Origin: an uncultured Prevotellaceae bacterium
Lineage (GTDB): Bacteria; Bacteroidota; Bacteroidia; Bacteroidales; Bacteroidaceae
Assembly: GCA_902776545.1 (NCBI GenBank)
Contig: CACYQO010000006.1
Location: 1-64,000 of the forward strand
Length of the DNA: 64,000 nucleotides
Direction of reading: 5' to 3'
Positions 9,801 to 17,423 of this stretch are shown piece after piece. The position numbers and the translations under genes were made by a program. How positions within the stretch are numbered: the first letter of the stretch is position 1; the number at the start of each line of letters is the position of its first letter. Below the pieces are notes generated by a model. The model was not told the origin of the DNA. It saw only the letters and a list, made by a program, of their open reading frames with translations, and made no database searches.

Positions 9801-10104
9801 TATCCGTATCTGTTATTCGCTGAAGATCGTGATTTCCTGGCACGAACAACACTTTGGGAGTGAAACCTTTTTCCTTCAACAAAAGAAGAATTTCATCTAG
9901 AAACTCTGAAAATTGTGCATATTCCTCCTTGCTTCCGCTTTGAACTAAATCGCCAGTGAAAAATAGGAAATCTAAGCGACCCAACTTTCCTACAATATAG
10001 GCAATATCCTCCTTGATTTCATCTCGTATTCGAGACAAAACCGTCTTCTGGAGTGTATCACCTATATGGAGGTCACTCAGATGTAAATATGCAATCTCTT
10101 TCAT
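6874..10104 (-). CDS. Calcineurin-like phosphoesterase fused to degenerate STAND-type NTPase and TPR-like repeats
   Basis: 1076 residues from the ATG at 10102-10104 (two codons inside a TTG alternative). Residues 1-340 are a complete metallophosphoesterase: DLH (11-13), TGDLV (about 50-54), PGNHD (89-93), MTHHAP (225-230), GHNH (256-259). A middle domain of about residues 375-600 has the fold pattern of STAND NTPases, but the P-loop place reads VWIVSHYLLGEEQF, with no GxxxxGK[ST], and the Walker B place reads PVLIFKNIQNE. The C-terminal 400 residues are helical with TPR-like pairs (RCVSLFNEVLEE, KAIHYADEMLANE). This architecture suggests an Avs-like sensor-effector in which the NTPase has lost ATP binding. 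It follows a small unknown gene by 42 bases. Confidence 0.75.
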   Translation of the reverse strand: MKEIAYLHLSDLHIGDTLQKTVLSRIRDEIKEDIAYIVGKLGRLDFLFFTGDLVQSGSKEEYAQFSEFLDEILLLLKEKGFTPKVLFVPGNHDLQRITDTDNPTHQMMKGWMGNKDLREDMFWKDNSSYIQYVNERFLNYSSFIQQFNTKQGVSIEQGVLPGDYYYQIKIDEISLGLVGLNSSFLQVEGGDYRQKLGIYNTQVYGIFGDRFTEKLKQNDINLLMTHHAPAWYETGAKEEYEQEIYSPDLFFEHLCGHNHNSQTISTNENYTGERRVSIAPSLCGLEKIEGGIDRIHGYQAGKFIFNDDGSIEKEFYPRLASKRSNGYSIDKDFCYQYTKGEESIRFTLKLGESSEELDTRNEQMLLESSASNATFIHPSALKDSSWYQNVRTEQQQLAIDLLDKLRYVWIVSHYLLGEEQFISSVLRQKSIDLDSVFVVNCEDVANIDQFDNQIRERFSVSLSKLVMDLCKTVQRPVLIFKNIQNEFLQNDLAQLWRTILSVANFSENLYILLVSSIKPSANYFESIELQPLKQEDVNKCITEALPQEKFTAFDFEKIYNITNGYPLCIDILCRKLRYLSLDDLDESDFSLYRNDLPIPGATTEYINSIRNSSNVSERNCYNLLLLMSLLPKGDMFTTIRRFNSTSPFKGEELDSLVSRELLTVEHYYIIKNNELIKQPKVLRIPKIYRDYVLSIEKKETLRQINYQICTLYLGEKWHQYNVKLKKTGMDEYFPFTYYNVESALKYLLQYAAESDDNDGYVKYLTIAGNYLNKLESDDIYYVALYVANDLYQFIQTVPVIDNAKTPLSYFKFKLANLERMNGHHDRCVSLFNEVLEENLLNSSRLQSCRECMAYTFTKKGESEKAIHYADEMLANEKNKHNSVNVLIAKYIKAVNTSDLGEKLKQLKTVYKSAVKFKNAAEISTNIALDISIYSKDKETIKMLDAEIKRNTSKYQWMLLLVRKYSLYSDSKLQLSLDEKDIHAVKIVYAYAFMQMLESIMSDSHDILWDYYSSRKEYEEIVSFLRYSFFVWDMCSKPDKIENCLSAIKSDSEFMNWIQSNQTNENVVSLIRERKLK

Positions 10105-10146
10105 ATTCAAGAATGCTAAAGTATTCGGAATTTAGAAAAACTGCTT

Positions 10147-10515
10147 TCAAACGCTTAACCATTCTAATTGTTTCTTCGCCATTTCCTTACCTGTGTCTAT
10201 TTGTTGGTAAGTTGCCTGTTTAACAAGCTCCTTCCATATCTGGCTTTCATTAATATGCTCAAGTGCAAAGTCTGACAAGTCTTTGTAGAACTTTGCTATC
10301 TTATCGAGAGCCTTTGTCACATCTCCTTCTGAGAAACATTTCTCTATCTCACGGACATCTTTACCTTTATGCATCGCCTTATATTGTTCTAGGGCTTGCT
10401 TATCCGCATCTGTAGTCTGAGGTTGCGCAAGAAAATATGCTATTGCTGTAAGATACGAGTCTACCACACGCTTAAAATCCTCATGAAGATTTGATATATA
10501 TTGTTGCTTGTCCAT
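10147..10515 (-). CDS. Small protein of unknown function upstream of the phosphoesterase
   Basis: 122 residues from the ATG at 10513-10515 (MDKQQYISNLHEDF); a longer reading from 10590 adds 25 residues of poor quality. It appears largely helical and acidic with no signal peptide or membrane segment. I recognise no family. The 42-base gap to the 1076-residue phosphoesterase-STAND gene and shared strand make a two-gene operon likely; by analogy with other two-gene immune modules it may regulate or inhibit its neighbour, but nothing in its sequence shows this. Confidence 0.65.
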   Translation of the reverse strand: MDKQQYISNLHEDFKRVVDSYLTAIAYFLAQPQTTDADKQALEQYKAMHKGKDVREIEKCFSEGDVTKALDKIAKFYKDLSDFALEHINESQIWKELVKQATYQQIDTGKEMAKKQLEWLSV

Positions 10516-11175
10516 TGAATTATCCAACTTTTGTCTCGATAGCTCTGACTGGCAGTATCGAACTGCATCGCTATGCGACCACCTGTGCAATCAGATATTT
10601 GGTTTGAGTTATTTGTCAAGAGCCAAGCTCCTGTCATTATATCGCTGTGTAATTATCGTTTGTAGGAACATGGAAAAAACAGGTAAGTTTTGATTGAAAG
10701 ATGCTTTCAATGGAGATGAAAGGAACTTTCGAATATTATTATTAATATTTTGTCAGAAGACTGGGTTGTGTCATGAAACTCATACATTCATTCTTGCGTC
10801 CCTGCAGTGGCAAGCGGCAAAGCCGAGCGCTCTGGCGCAGAGAACGAACCAAGAAACATCTTTTATGTCCATTTTCTTTGGCGCAAAGAAAAGAACGAAA
10901 AGAAACATCCACCCCCTACCAAACCACCCCCTATATGGGGTGTCTTAACCGAAGAATGGCAGAGACCGCTCATTCTTCGCCCCTTTTGGTATCGCGGGAC
11001 ACGCGATGAGTTTTTATCGGCTGGCGCATGGGGAAAACCTTGACCTGCGGTCGAGACTGCTCACGCTCGACAGACTGAGAGCGAGCTATCCGTCTGTACT
11101 CGCTTAATCGCAGCCTTAAGAATCTATACCATTGAATTAACACCGGGGTGTGGGGCAGAGTCCTAAGGTCATAAG
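10516..11175. other. Gene-free, repeat-bearing stretch
   Basis: Contains no convincing gene. Three overlapping plus-strand frames at 10694-11043 give proline- and arginine-rich, low-quality translations. Visible content: a 40-base dispersed repeat near 10796-10832, short palindromes such as CCCCCTATATGGGG (10919-10932) and TCGCGGGACACGCGA (10993-11007), and a GC-rich block at 11043-11110. It separates the phosphoesterase operon from the PIN toxin gene and may be a boundary scar of an inserted island. Confidence 0.5.
10796..10832. repeat. Dispersed 40-base repeat, copy 2
   Basis: Read on the minus strand this is CGCTCGGCTTTGCCGCTTGC followed by a variable 6-7 bases and GGGACGCAAGAAT. The same order and spacing occurs on the plus strand at 29255-29294. 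Confidence 0.65.
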
Positions 11176-11595
11176 CTATACCATTGCAAAGTATTCGTTC
11201 AGAAAATCCTCTGCCGTAATATGTTTTATATCGAATTCTTCAAAACCTCGACGATCACGAGTCAAAATAACTTCTGCACCTAATACTGAGTTTGAGTAGT
11301 ATTGGCATGCATCTTCAAAGTCATATCCTTCTAAATTCAGAGCAGACTCAATAATATGAGCATCTACAGGACTTACTTCACACAGCTGATACAAACTACG
11401 CATGGAACGATAAAGTTCATCCTTATCATATACCTTACGCAAAAGATAGAATGCAGTTATGAAACTCTGAGCACATACTACGATCTGTATTTTATGCTTA
11501 AAAGCCAAGTCGAAGATGACTGCTGAAGGCATATAATGCCCACGACTGCTATCATAGAAGTCGAGGATTATATTCGTATCGAGAAAGACTTTCAT
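11176..11595 (-). CDS. PIN-domain toxin (VapC-like ribonuclease)
   Basis: 139 residues beginning MKVFLDTNIILDFYD, the first acidic motif of PIN domains. The second (YDFEDACQYY) and third (LTRDRRGFEEF) acidic motifs are present, so the Mg2+-dependent RNase site looks complete. VapC-like proteins cleave RNA when freed from their antitoxin. The ATG overlaps the end of the upstream antitoxin-like gene by 4 bases, as usual for these modules. Confidence 0.85.
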   Translation of the reverse strand: MKVFLDTNIILDFYDSSRGHYMPSAVIFDLAFKHKIQIVVCAQSFITAFYLLRKVYDKDELYRSMRSLYQLCEVSPVDAHIIESALNLEGYDFEDACQYYSNSVLGAEVILTRDRRGFEEFDIKHITAEDFLNEYFAMV

Positions 11596-11870
11596 CTGTA
11601 TTCCTCCTCAAGAATAGTAGCCAACTCTTCCTTGTAGTCGCCATAAATTGGCTTTCGCTCACGAGGTGCCATACCAAGGATCTCTGGAGAAAGTTGATAG
11701 TCTGCCCATACAGGATTGTCGACGGCCTTAGTCTTTATATTGTGAGCATAATGAGCTACCAGCTGCTGCATCTGATGCTCAAGCCACTTCTGAAATGCTG
11801 CCTCGTCATGGAACTGTGACCTTACAGTCTCCATAACTTTATCGTCTAATGAAACACTATATATGCACAT
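11592..11870 (-). CDS. Putative antitoxin of the PIN toxin
   Basis: 92 residues from the ATG at 11868-11870 (MCIYSVSLDDKVME). The N-terminus is a short strand-helix (YSVSLDDKVMETVRSQF), like ribbon-helix-helix or DUF6364-type antitoxins, and the acidic C-terminus (YKEELATILEEEYR) would wrap the toxin. A longer frame to 12026 runs through a remnant of another gene and is rejected. TACATCTTTGCACC lies about 40 bases upstream and resembles a -7 box with one extra base. Identification rests mainly on position and overlap. Confidence 0.65.
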   Translation of the reverse strand: MCIYSVSLDDKVMETVRSQFHDEAAFQKWLEHQMQQLVAHYAHNIKTKAVDNPVWADYQLSPEILGMAPRERKPIYGDYKEELATILEEEYR

Positions 11871-11931
11871 AGAACTCTCAATTATCAATATTATTATAAT
11901 CGGTGCAAAGATGTAACTTTTTATTGAATAT

Positions 11932-12045
11932 TTAGTCTTTTTTGCCGAAGATGTAGCCGAGGGATAGGGTGACGACTGGGAGGGCACGCTGCCAGATGGT
12001 TTCGATGAAGGAATTGTCGGCTCCACTTCTATAGATGACGCAGGA
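11932..12045 (-). pseudogene. 3' end of an outer-membrane-barrel-like gene
   Basis: One minus-strand frame reads NSFIETIWQRALPVVTLSLG then YIFGKKD and a stop. The alternating pattern ending in an aromatic residue followed by GKK resembles the last strand of Bacteroidetes outer-membrane proteins. There is no start codon or upstream part; the frame merges into a spacer repeat at about 12048. It looks like the stub left by a deletion between the dehydratase gene and the toxin-antitoxin pair. Confidence 0.4.
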
Positions 12046-12060
12046 ATTTTTGAACACGGA

Positions 12061-14001
12061 TTACACGGATTTCCTGTCGAGTTGTTCGTAGATGGAGTTG
12101 TTGCTTTTGTATTCAGGGACGATATCTTTCATCTTCTTGACGGTGGCAAGGTCATCGAACTGGCCAGAGATGGCGATCAACTCATCGACGTCCTGCAACA
12201 CCTGCTTGTAGTCATACTCCCGCACCTGGGCGATACGGATCTTCTCATGGAACGACGGCTTGGTGTTCTCCTCCTCGTTCAGCATCTCCTCATACAGTTT
12301 CTCTCCGGCACGGAGTCCCGTGTATTGGATCCTTACGTTCTTGGCACCGGAAAGTTTGATCATGCGCTGAGCCAGGTCTGCAATCTTCACCGGCTTGCCC
12401 ATGTCGAACACGAAGATCTCTCCGCCCTTGCCCTTCGTGCCAGCCTCCAATACAAGCTTACAAGCTTCGGGGATCAGCATGAAGTAGCGAATGATGTTCG
12501 GATGCGTCACCGTCACAGGACCGCCGTTCTTGATCTGCTCCCTAAACAAGGGAATGACCGAACCATTCGATCCGAGCACGTTACCAAAGCGCGTCGTCAC
12601 GAACTGGGTCTTTGACACCTTACTCAGTGACTGGACATAGATCTCACAGATACGCTTTGAGCAGCCCATGACGTTCGTGGGATTCACGGCCTTGTCGGTG
12701 GATACCATCACGAACTTCTTCGTACCATATTTCACCGCCAGGTCGGCTATGATCTTCGTACCTTCTATATTATTCTGCACGGCCTCTGTGGGATTGTTCT
12801 CCATCATCGGCACATGCTTATAAGCTGCGGCATGGAACACGTAGTCTGGCAAATAGTCGGCAAAAATCCGCTCCATGCGGTCCTTCTTGCAGATCGAGGT
12901 CACGATGGTTTCCGAGCGTACGTCCGGGAACTCCTTCGCCATCATCAGGCGCACATCGTGCTCAGGCGTCTCCGCCTGGTCGATGAGGATCATGACGGCC
13001 GGCTTGTACCCGGCTACCTGTCTCACCATTTCCGACCCGATGCTGCCTGCAGCGCCAGTGATCATCACACGCTTGCCCTTCAGTTCCTGTCTCACGGAGT
13101 CCATGTCGACGACAATCTCTGCCCTGGGCAGCAAGTCCTCGACACTCACCTCCTGCAGTTGGACATTCTCCAAGGCGGGAGATTCCTCCAGTTTGTCGTC
13201 ATACTCCGACGTCTCGATGTTCACCCACTCCTGGGCGTTCTGGGCCATGAAAATCTTCACGCCGTTCTCGATGAGCATGTCCTGCAGTTCCTGCTGGTTA
13301 CGGAACTCGTTCGTGCGGTAGGGCGACACGATGATGCCCTCGATGTGGCGTTCGCGGATTATCTCCGCCAGGTCGTCGTCTAACGAGTACACCTTCTCAC
13401 CCAACAGCCGGTTGTGACGATAGCGACCGTCGTGGGTGATGAAACCCTTCACTTTGTAGCGGGTGGGCTTCTGGCTGCGGATATTCTTCGCGATGCCTAC
13501 ACCGCCAGACATGGCACCGTAAATCAGCACGCGGATAGACCGCTTTGAACTGGTGAGCACGTCGAACACGTTCTTCACCAGGATGCGTGCTGCCCACTGG
13601 ATCATCGTCGCCAATGCAAACATCACGACGATCTCACGTGCGGTGAGATGCTTGAAATACATCTCCGGGTAGTTGCTCATCCAGTAGTGTACCGTCAGCA
13701 CGATGGCACACGACAGGGCATTGGCATATCCCACACGCAACAGATCCACGAACGACGAGTAGCGCAGGATGCCCGAGTAGGTATAGAACACCTTACTGCC
13801 GATACCGCTCAACAGCACGAAGAGAACCAGCGTACACATCACCATGCCGAAGTTCTCATCGCCCATCGACCAGTAATTAAACACGCCATGACTGATCAGT
13901 CCTGACAGTAGCAGGATGATGCTATCAAACAAAAAAATGCACCAGTATGGCAGGGCATTTTTGTTGAAATACCAGTTGAAGAGCTTTCCGAAGGGATTCA
14001 T
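12061..14001 (-). CDS. Nucleoside-diphosphate-sugar 4,6-dehydratase, membrane type (PglF/WbpM/CapD-like)
   Basis: 646 residues from ATG at 13999-14001; upstream in-frame codons overlap the previous gene and are rejected. About four membrane segments lie in residues 19-140, followed by a cytosolic CoA-binding-like Rossmann domain (about 155-260) and an extended SDR domain with GAAGSIGSE (316-324) and MVSTDKAVNPTNVMGCSK (M445, K449 in the active-site pattern of this family). Family members convert UDP-GlcNAc to the 4-keto-6-deoxy sugar, which the adjacent aminotransferase could aminate, giving bacillosamine-like or 4-amino sugars for the polysaccharide. It lies 37 bases after the aminotransferase and is the last complete gene of the locus. 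Confidence 0.88.
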   Translation of the reverse strand: MNPFGKLFNWYFNKNALPYWCIFLFDSIILLLSGLISHGVFNYWSMGDENFGMVMCTLVLFVLLSGIGSKVFYTYSGILRYSSFVDLLRVGYANALSCAIVLTVHYWMSNYPEMYFKHLTAREIVVMFALATMIQWAARILVKNVFDVLTSSKRSIRVLIYGAMSGGVGIAKNIRSQKPTRYKVKGFITHDGRYRHNRLLGEKVYSLDDDLAEIIRERHIEGIIVSPYRTNEFRNQQELQDMLIENGVKIFMAQNAQEWVNIETSEYDDKLEESPALENVQLQEVSVEDLLPRAEIVVDMDSVRQELKGKRVMITGAAGSIGSEMVRQVAGYKPAVMILIDQAETPEHDVRLMMAKEFPDVRSETIVTSICKKDRMERIFADYLPDYVFHAAAYKHVPMMENNPTEAVQNNIEGTKIIADLAVKYGTKKFVMVSTDKAVNPTNVMGCSKRICEIYVQSLSKVSKTQFVTTRFGNVLGSNGSVIPLFREQIKNGGPVTVTHPNIIRYFMLIPEACKLVLEAGTKGKGGEIFVFDMGKPVKIADLAQRMIKLSGAKNVRIQYTGLRAGEKLYEEMLNEEENTKPSFHEKIRIAQVREYDYKQVLQDVDELIAISGQFDDLATVKKMKDIVPEYKSNNSIYEQLDRKSV

Positions 14002-14038
14002 GATTTTTTTTTCGAGGAATGAGGAAGGAGGAAAGAAT

Positions 14039-15784
14039 TTAGAGGATATTTGACTTGATGATGTCGATGATGCGGCGGACGTCGTCGTCGGAGACCATGG
14101 GGCCAGAGGGGAGGCAGAGGCCACACTTGAAGATGCTCTCACTGACACCATTGACGTAGGCCGGAGCATCCAGATATACGGGCTGCTTGTGCATGGGCTT
14201 CCACAGCGGACGGCTCTCGATGCCTTCTTCCATCAGGTTGATGCGCATCGCCTCCACATTGACATTGGGTTCGCAGTCGGTATGGATTCCACCACCCCGG
14301 TGTACCACGCCTGCAGCCCCGCCAATGGCGGTCTCTATAGGCTTTGCATAAGCCAACTCTTCATTCTTCACTCTTAAATCTTTACTCAGCGTGATGGTGC
14401 TCAGCCAATAGTTGCTGGCCATCACACCCTCCAGTTCCTTGTGGTAGGTGATGCCCTTCACATCGCGGAAGGCCGCCTCATACATCTCAGCGACATGGCG
14501 GTGGTGGGCCATATGGTCACGTGCCACAGTCATCTGACCACGGCCGATACCCGCACAGACATTGCTCATGCGGTAGTTGTAACCGATAGACTCATGCTGG
14601 TAGTAGGGGAAGGCCTCGCGCGCCTGCATGGCGAACCACTTGATACGTTCCTTCGACTCCTTGTCGGGGCAGATCAATGCTCCGCCACCGGAAGTGGTGA
14701 TCATCTTGTTGCCATTGAACGACAGCACACCGTAGTCACCGAACGTGCCGACATAGCGGCCCTTGTACTCCGATCCGAAGGCCTCAGCAGCATCCTCGAG
14801 CACAGGGATGTCATATTTCCGTGCAATGGCCATGATCTCATCGATCTTCGCAGGCATGCCGTAGAGGTAGACGGTCACGATGGCCTTGGGCTTTTTGCCC
14901 GTCTTCTCCATGCGATCAAGAATGGCGGCCTCCAACAGTTCCGGGTCCATATTCCATGTGTCGGGCTCCGAGTCGATGATGATGGGGACGGCACCTAAAT
15001 AACGGATGGGGTTCATCGAGGCACAGAACGTGAAACTCTGTGCCAGTACTTCATCTCCCGGACCGACTCCGAGGGCGACCAGACCGAGGTGGACGGCAGC
15101 TGTGCCGCTGGCCAGCGCCACAACCTCCTTCTGCAGAAGCTGTTCGTCGCCAGCTGCGATAAACTGCTTCAAGTCCTCTTCAAACCCGTCGACATTGGGT
15201 CCGAGGGGAGCCACCCAGTGCTCATCGAAAGCCCGGTTGATATACTTCATCTCATCGCCTTTCTCGCTCATATGCGCTAAGCAGAGATGAATGTTCTTTT
15301 TCTTTTTCATGTTATTTTTTTCTTTTTTAATCTTCTTGATCATGGATTCTTCCTGGTAGGGACCGTCTTTCGCCTCCAGGATGGTACTGGGTTCATAAAC
15401 CTCAATGGAATGCCAGACACCTTGGGGAACCTGAATACCATATTTGCCAACTCTCGGACAGACACGGAAACGGGAGATCTCCTTGAAGCAGGTCTCGTCC
15501 AAGGCTTTCTCACCGTCGTGGATGGGACCGCCGTCAATGATATTGGGGAGTTCTTCGTAGAACACCCAATCGAGACAGCCATCCATGCAGACAACGGTCT
15601 CTGAGGTGGTCAGATGACGGTGGATGGGGACATGCGTGCCGACCTCCAGGGCGTTGAGCATGCGCTGGGAGGTGTCCTGGGCTGAATTGCGTAAGTCGTA
15701 GTTGATGCGCTTACGCGAATTCTTGGTTGCTTTCTCGTGAATATCGGAAAGCAATTCTTTATTTATGAGCTGAACATTCTTCAT
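14039..15784 (-). CDS. WbuC-type cupin fused to DegT/DnrJ/EryC1 aminotransferase (PglE-like)
   Basis: One 581-residue frame holds two proteins. Residues 1-150 match the WbuC cupin family (HVPIHRHLTTSE metal-ligand histidines, QGVWHSIEV). Residues 159-581 are a PLP sugar aminotransferase (LCLAHMSEKGDEMKYI, LASGTAAVHLG, PLP lysine in SFNGNKMITTSGGG, ESRPLWKPMHKQP). The join is lysine-rich and coded by A tracts; two bases fewer there would give a TAA stop directly before the ATG at 15308-15310, so two adjacent genes fused by slippage, or a sequencing error, are both possible. An insertion of about 35 residues (RVKNEELAYAKP onward) near 14250-14370 is absent from usual family members. Works with the PglF-like dehydratase next door. 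Confidence 0.8.
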   Translation of the reverse strand: MKNVQLINKELLSDIHEKATKNSRKRINYDLRNSAQDTSQRMLNALEVGTHVPIHRHLTTSETVVCMDGCLDWVFYEELPNIIDGGPIHDGEKALDETCFKEISRFRVCPRVGKYGIQVPQGVWHSIEVYEPSTILEAKDGPYQEESMIKKIKKEKNNMKKKKNIHLCLAHMSEKGDEMKYINRAFDEHWVAPLGPNVDGFEEDLKQFIAAGDEQLLQKEVVALASGTAAVHLGLVALGVGPGDEVLAQSFTFCASMNPIRYLGAVPIIIDSEPDTWNMDPELLEAAILDRMEKTGKKPKAIVTVYLYGMPAKIDEIMAIARKYDIPVLEDAAEAFGSEYKGRYVGTFGDYGVLSFNGNKMITTSGGGALICPDKESKERIKWFAMQAREAFPYYQHESIGYNYRMSNVCAGIGRGQMTVARDHMAHHRHVAEMYEAAFRDVKGITYHKELEGVMASNYWLSTITLSKDLRVKNEELAYAKPIETAIGGAAGVVHRGGGIHTDCEPNVNVEAMRINLMEEGIESRPLWKPMHKQPVYLDAPAYVNGVSESIFKCGLCLPSGPMVSDDDVRRIIDIIKSNIL

Positions 15785-15846
15785 TCGCTATTATTGATCG
15801 GTTATGGTATCAGCAATTAAGGTTATTATGGCTTTCTTCTTATTTT

Positions 15847-15931
15847 CCTACAGATTTTACGGATTTTACGGATTCTAAACTTGCTGATAATCAGTAAATG
15901 CTTAATCTGTATAATCCGTATAATCTGTAGG
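15847..15931. repeat. Intergenic hairpin, ACAGATT/ACGGATT type
   Basis: Left arm 15847-15874 and right arm 15904-15931 pair over 28 bases with about three mismatches, around a 29-base loop. Each arm is three direct copies of a 9-10 base unit (CAGATTTTA, CGGATTTTA, CGGATT). It fills the space between the lipoprotein stop and the cupin-aminotransferase start. Confidence 0.8.
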
Positions 15932-15967
15932 CTTTATATTATGACACAGTCACGATATGGGGGAGTA

Positions 15968-17314
15968 TTAATAGGTGATGTCGAGGACGGGGCGGAGATA
16001 GACGGGGGGATTGCTGAAGCCTGTGGTGCCTTTATGCTGTTCGAGGACAGAGGTGGTGGCGTTAGGGTACAGGCAAGTCCACTTGAGGGCGCCGTCGTGA
16101 GTACAGAAGAAAGTGTCCGTCATGCCGGAGGTGGGGCCGAGGGGGGCTACGCGGGTGTCGCGGAGGAAGATGTCAGCCTCAGCCAGGGTGGGCAGGCGCC
16201 AAGTACCAGAGGCGATGCCAGTGGGAAGGGCGAGGGATGACATGGCTGTCGTGAGGGACTGGAGCCAGAGGGGATTGGTGTTGTTATCGTCACCGGAGGA
16301 TGGCTTGTCGTAGTGGATCTCCTCCTTGGCCAAGAGCACGGCGGTGCGGGCTGAGGCGTCGAGGGAGACGACGTAATAGCCGTTGTGGAAGGTGCCCTGG
16401 GTGAGGTTCTTGAAGACCTCGTGGTCAGCATCGATATCGTAGCCTAAAGACTGAGGTTCATCCCAGTCGGTAGTGGTCATGGTACACTGGAGTTCGGCAC
16501 CGATGGGTACCTGATACTGGCCAGTGAACGTAGCGTGCTTGTTGGCCTGAATGGCCGATTCGAGTTCGAAGCTGTAGCTGTCGGTGCCGTCAGCAGTGGT
16601 GATGGTCATCGTCAGCGTGGGGTTGCCCTTCGAGGGAAACACCAGTTTGTCGGGCGAAGCCTTCCAGGTGGTGTTATCGGCCTGTTGTTCCAGTGCGACA
16701 GTCACCGTCTCGGTGTATCCCGCTGCGGGGAAGCTGCCATTGAGCTGGACGGCAGTATAGAGCTCGCCTATCTCTACGGAGATGGCCGAGACCGTAGCGG
16801 GAACCTGCGTGATGGTGATGTCATCGATACAGGCGACGGTACGCGTCAGTTCGATGTTGGCCGTCTGGTCTATGCCCTCCTCGAGCGTGACCGACTGCGT
16901 GGCCATGAAAAGTTCGTTGAGCTGCTCACCACTTTTGAGGGTGATGAGCGATGCGGCAGTGGCATCGACGCGATCTGGCAGTGTGTAGGGCGAGAGGTCG
17001 GAGCCACCGAGGGCACAGATGGTGTAGGTGCCAGAGGGAAGCTTTGCTGAGGCAGTGGGGTTCGACGTGTCGGTAGAGAGCAGGCTGACGCACTTGCCAG
17101 TGCTGCTGAAGACATAGATACGTCCGTTGGCGGGTGCCGAGGCCGGGTCGTCGCCACGCGTACCTACAGTGAGTGTCGCTTCCGATGATGCCGGGGTCTC
17201 TGAGTCGAAAGAAGGCGACAGAGAGGATGACTCGACGAGATCGTCATTACCACAAGATGAAAGGGCCATGAGGCCGCACACAAACATTCCAAAATAAAAT
17301 ACTTTGTTCTTCAT
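15968..17314 (-). CDS. FimB/Mfa2-like surface lipoprotein
   Basis: 448 residues with a lipoprotein signal (ALSSC lipobox, C21), so it should be acylated and moved to the outer membrane. The first 250 residues have the beta-rich pattern of Bacteroidales fimbrillin/anchor proteins (RIYVFSSTGKCVSLLS, LPSGTYTICALGG, ANIELTRTVACIDD). The last 120 residues (GTWRLPTLAEADIFLR, VYLRPVLDI) look like the C-terminal FISUMP-like domain that follows such proteins. Its own -7 box lies at 17342-17349. The place inside an exopolysaccharide locus suggests a surface role, but fimbrial assembly is unproven as no other fimbrial gene is near. Confidence 0.6.
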   Translation of the reverse strand: MKNKVFYFGMFVCGLMALSSCGNDDLVESSSLSPSFDSETPASSEATLTVGTRGDDPASAPANGRIYVFSSTGKCVSLLSTDTSNPTASAKLPSGTYTICALGGSDLSPYTLPDRVDATAASLITLKSGEQLNELFMATQSVTLEEGIDQTANIELTRTVACIDDITITQVPATVSAISVEIGELYTAVQLNGSFPAAGYTETVTVALEQQADNTTWKASPDKLVFPSKGNPTLTMTITTADGTDSYSFELESAIQANKHATFTGQYQVPIGAELQCTMTTTDWDEPQSLGYDIDADHEVFKNLTQGTFHNGYYVVSLDASARTAVLLAKEEIHYDKPSSGDDNNTNPLWLQSLTTAMSSLALPTGIASGTWRLPTLAEADIFLRDTRVAPLGPTSGMTDTFFCTHDGALKWTCLYPNATTSVLEQHKGTTGFSNPPVYLRPVLDITY

Positions 17315-17341
17315 ACGCTAAAAATTTAAAAATTAACAGCG

Positions 17342-17349
17342 CAAAGGTA
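17342..17349 (-). promoter_or_regulatory. -7 box TACCTTTG for the lipoprotein gene
   Basis: Minus-strand TACCTTTG matches the Bacteroidetes TAnnTTTG box, 27 bases before the ATG. No good -33 TTG/TTTG is visible. Confidence 0.6.
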
Positions 17350-17423
17350 AAGTATTTTTTTGGAAATGCCGTGCGTTTCGTGTGGAAATTATATTTTTTT
17401 AAGAAATTCTTTATTTCTAAAAA

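Noticed and set aside
10694-11043. Three overlapping plus-strand frames of 78-84 residues as genes
   Set aside because: Proline/arginine-rich, overlapping in all three frames, no ribosome site or promoter; more likely GC-rich non-coding repeat DNA.
11871-12026. N-terminal extension of the antitoxin (MEPTIPSSKPSG...)
   Set aside because: It runs antisense-like through the frame of the outer-membrane gene stub and is low complexity; the ATG at 11870 gives a normal antitoxin.
12814-13383. Long plus-strand frames opposite the dehydratase gene
   Set aside because: Shadows caused by high GC at third codon positions of the real gene; His/Leu/Asp-rich with no family features. The same applies to frames opposite the Wzc, rny, prfC, ClC and transporter genes.
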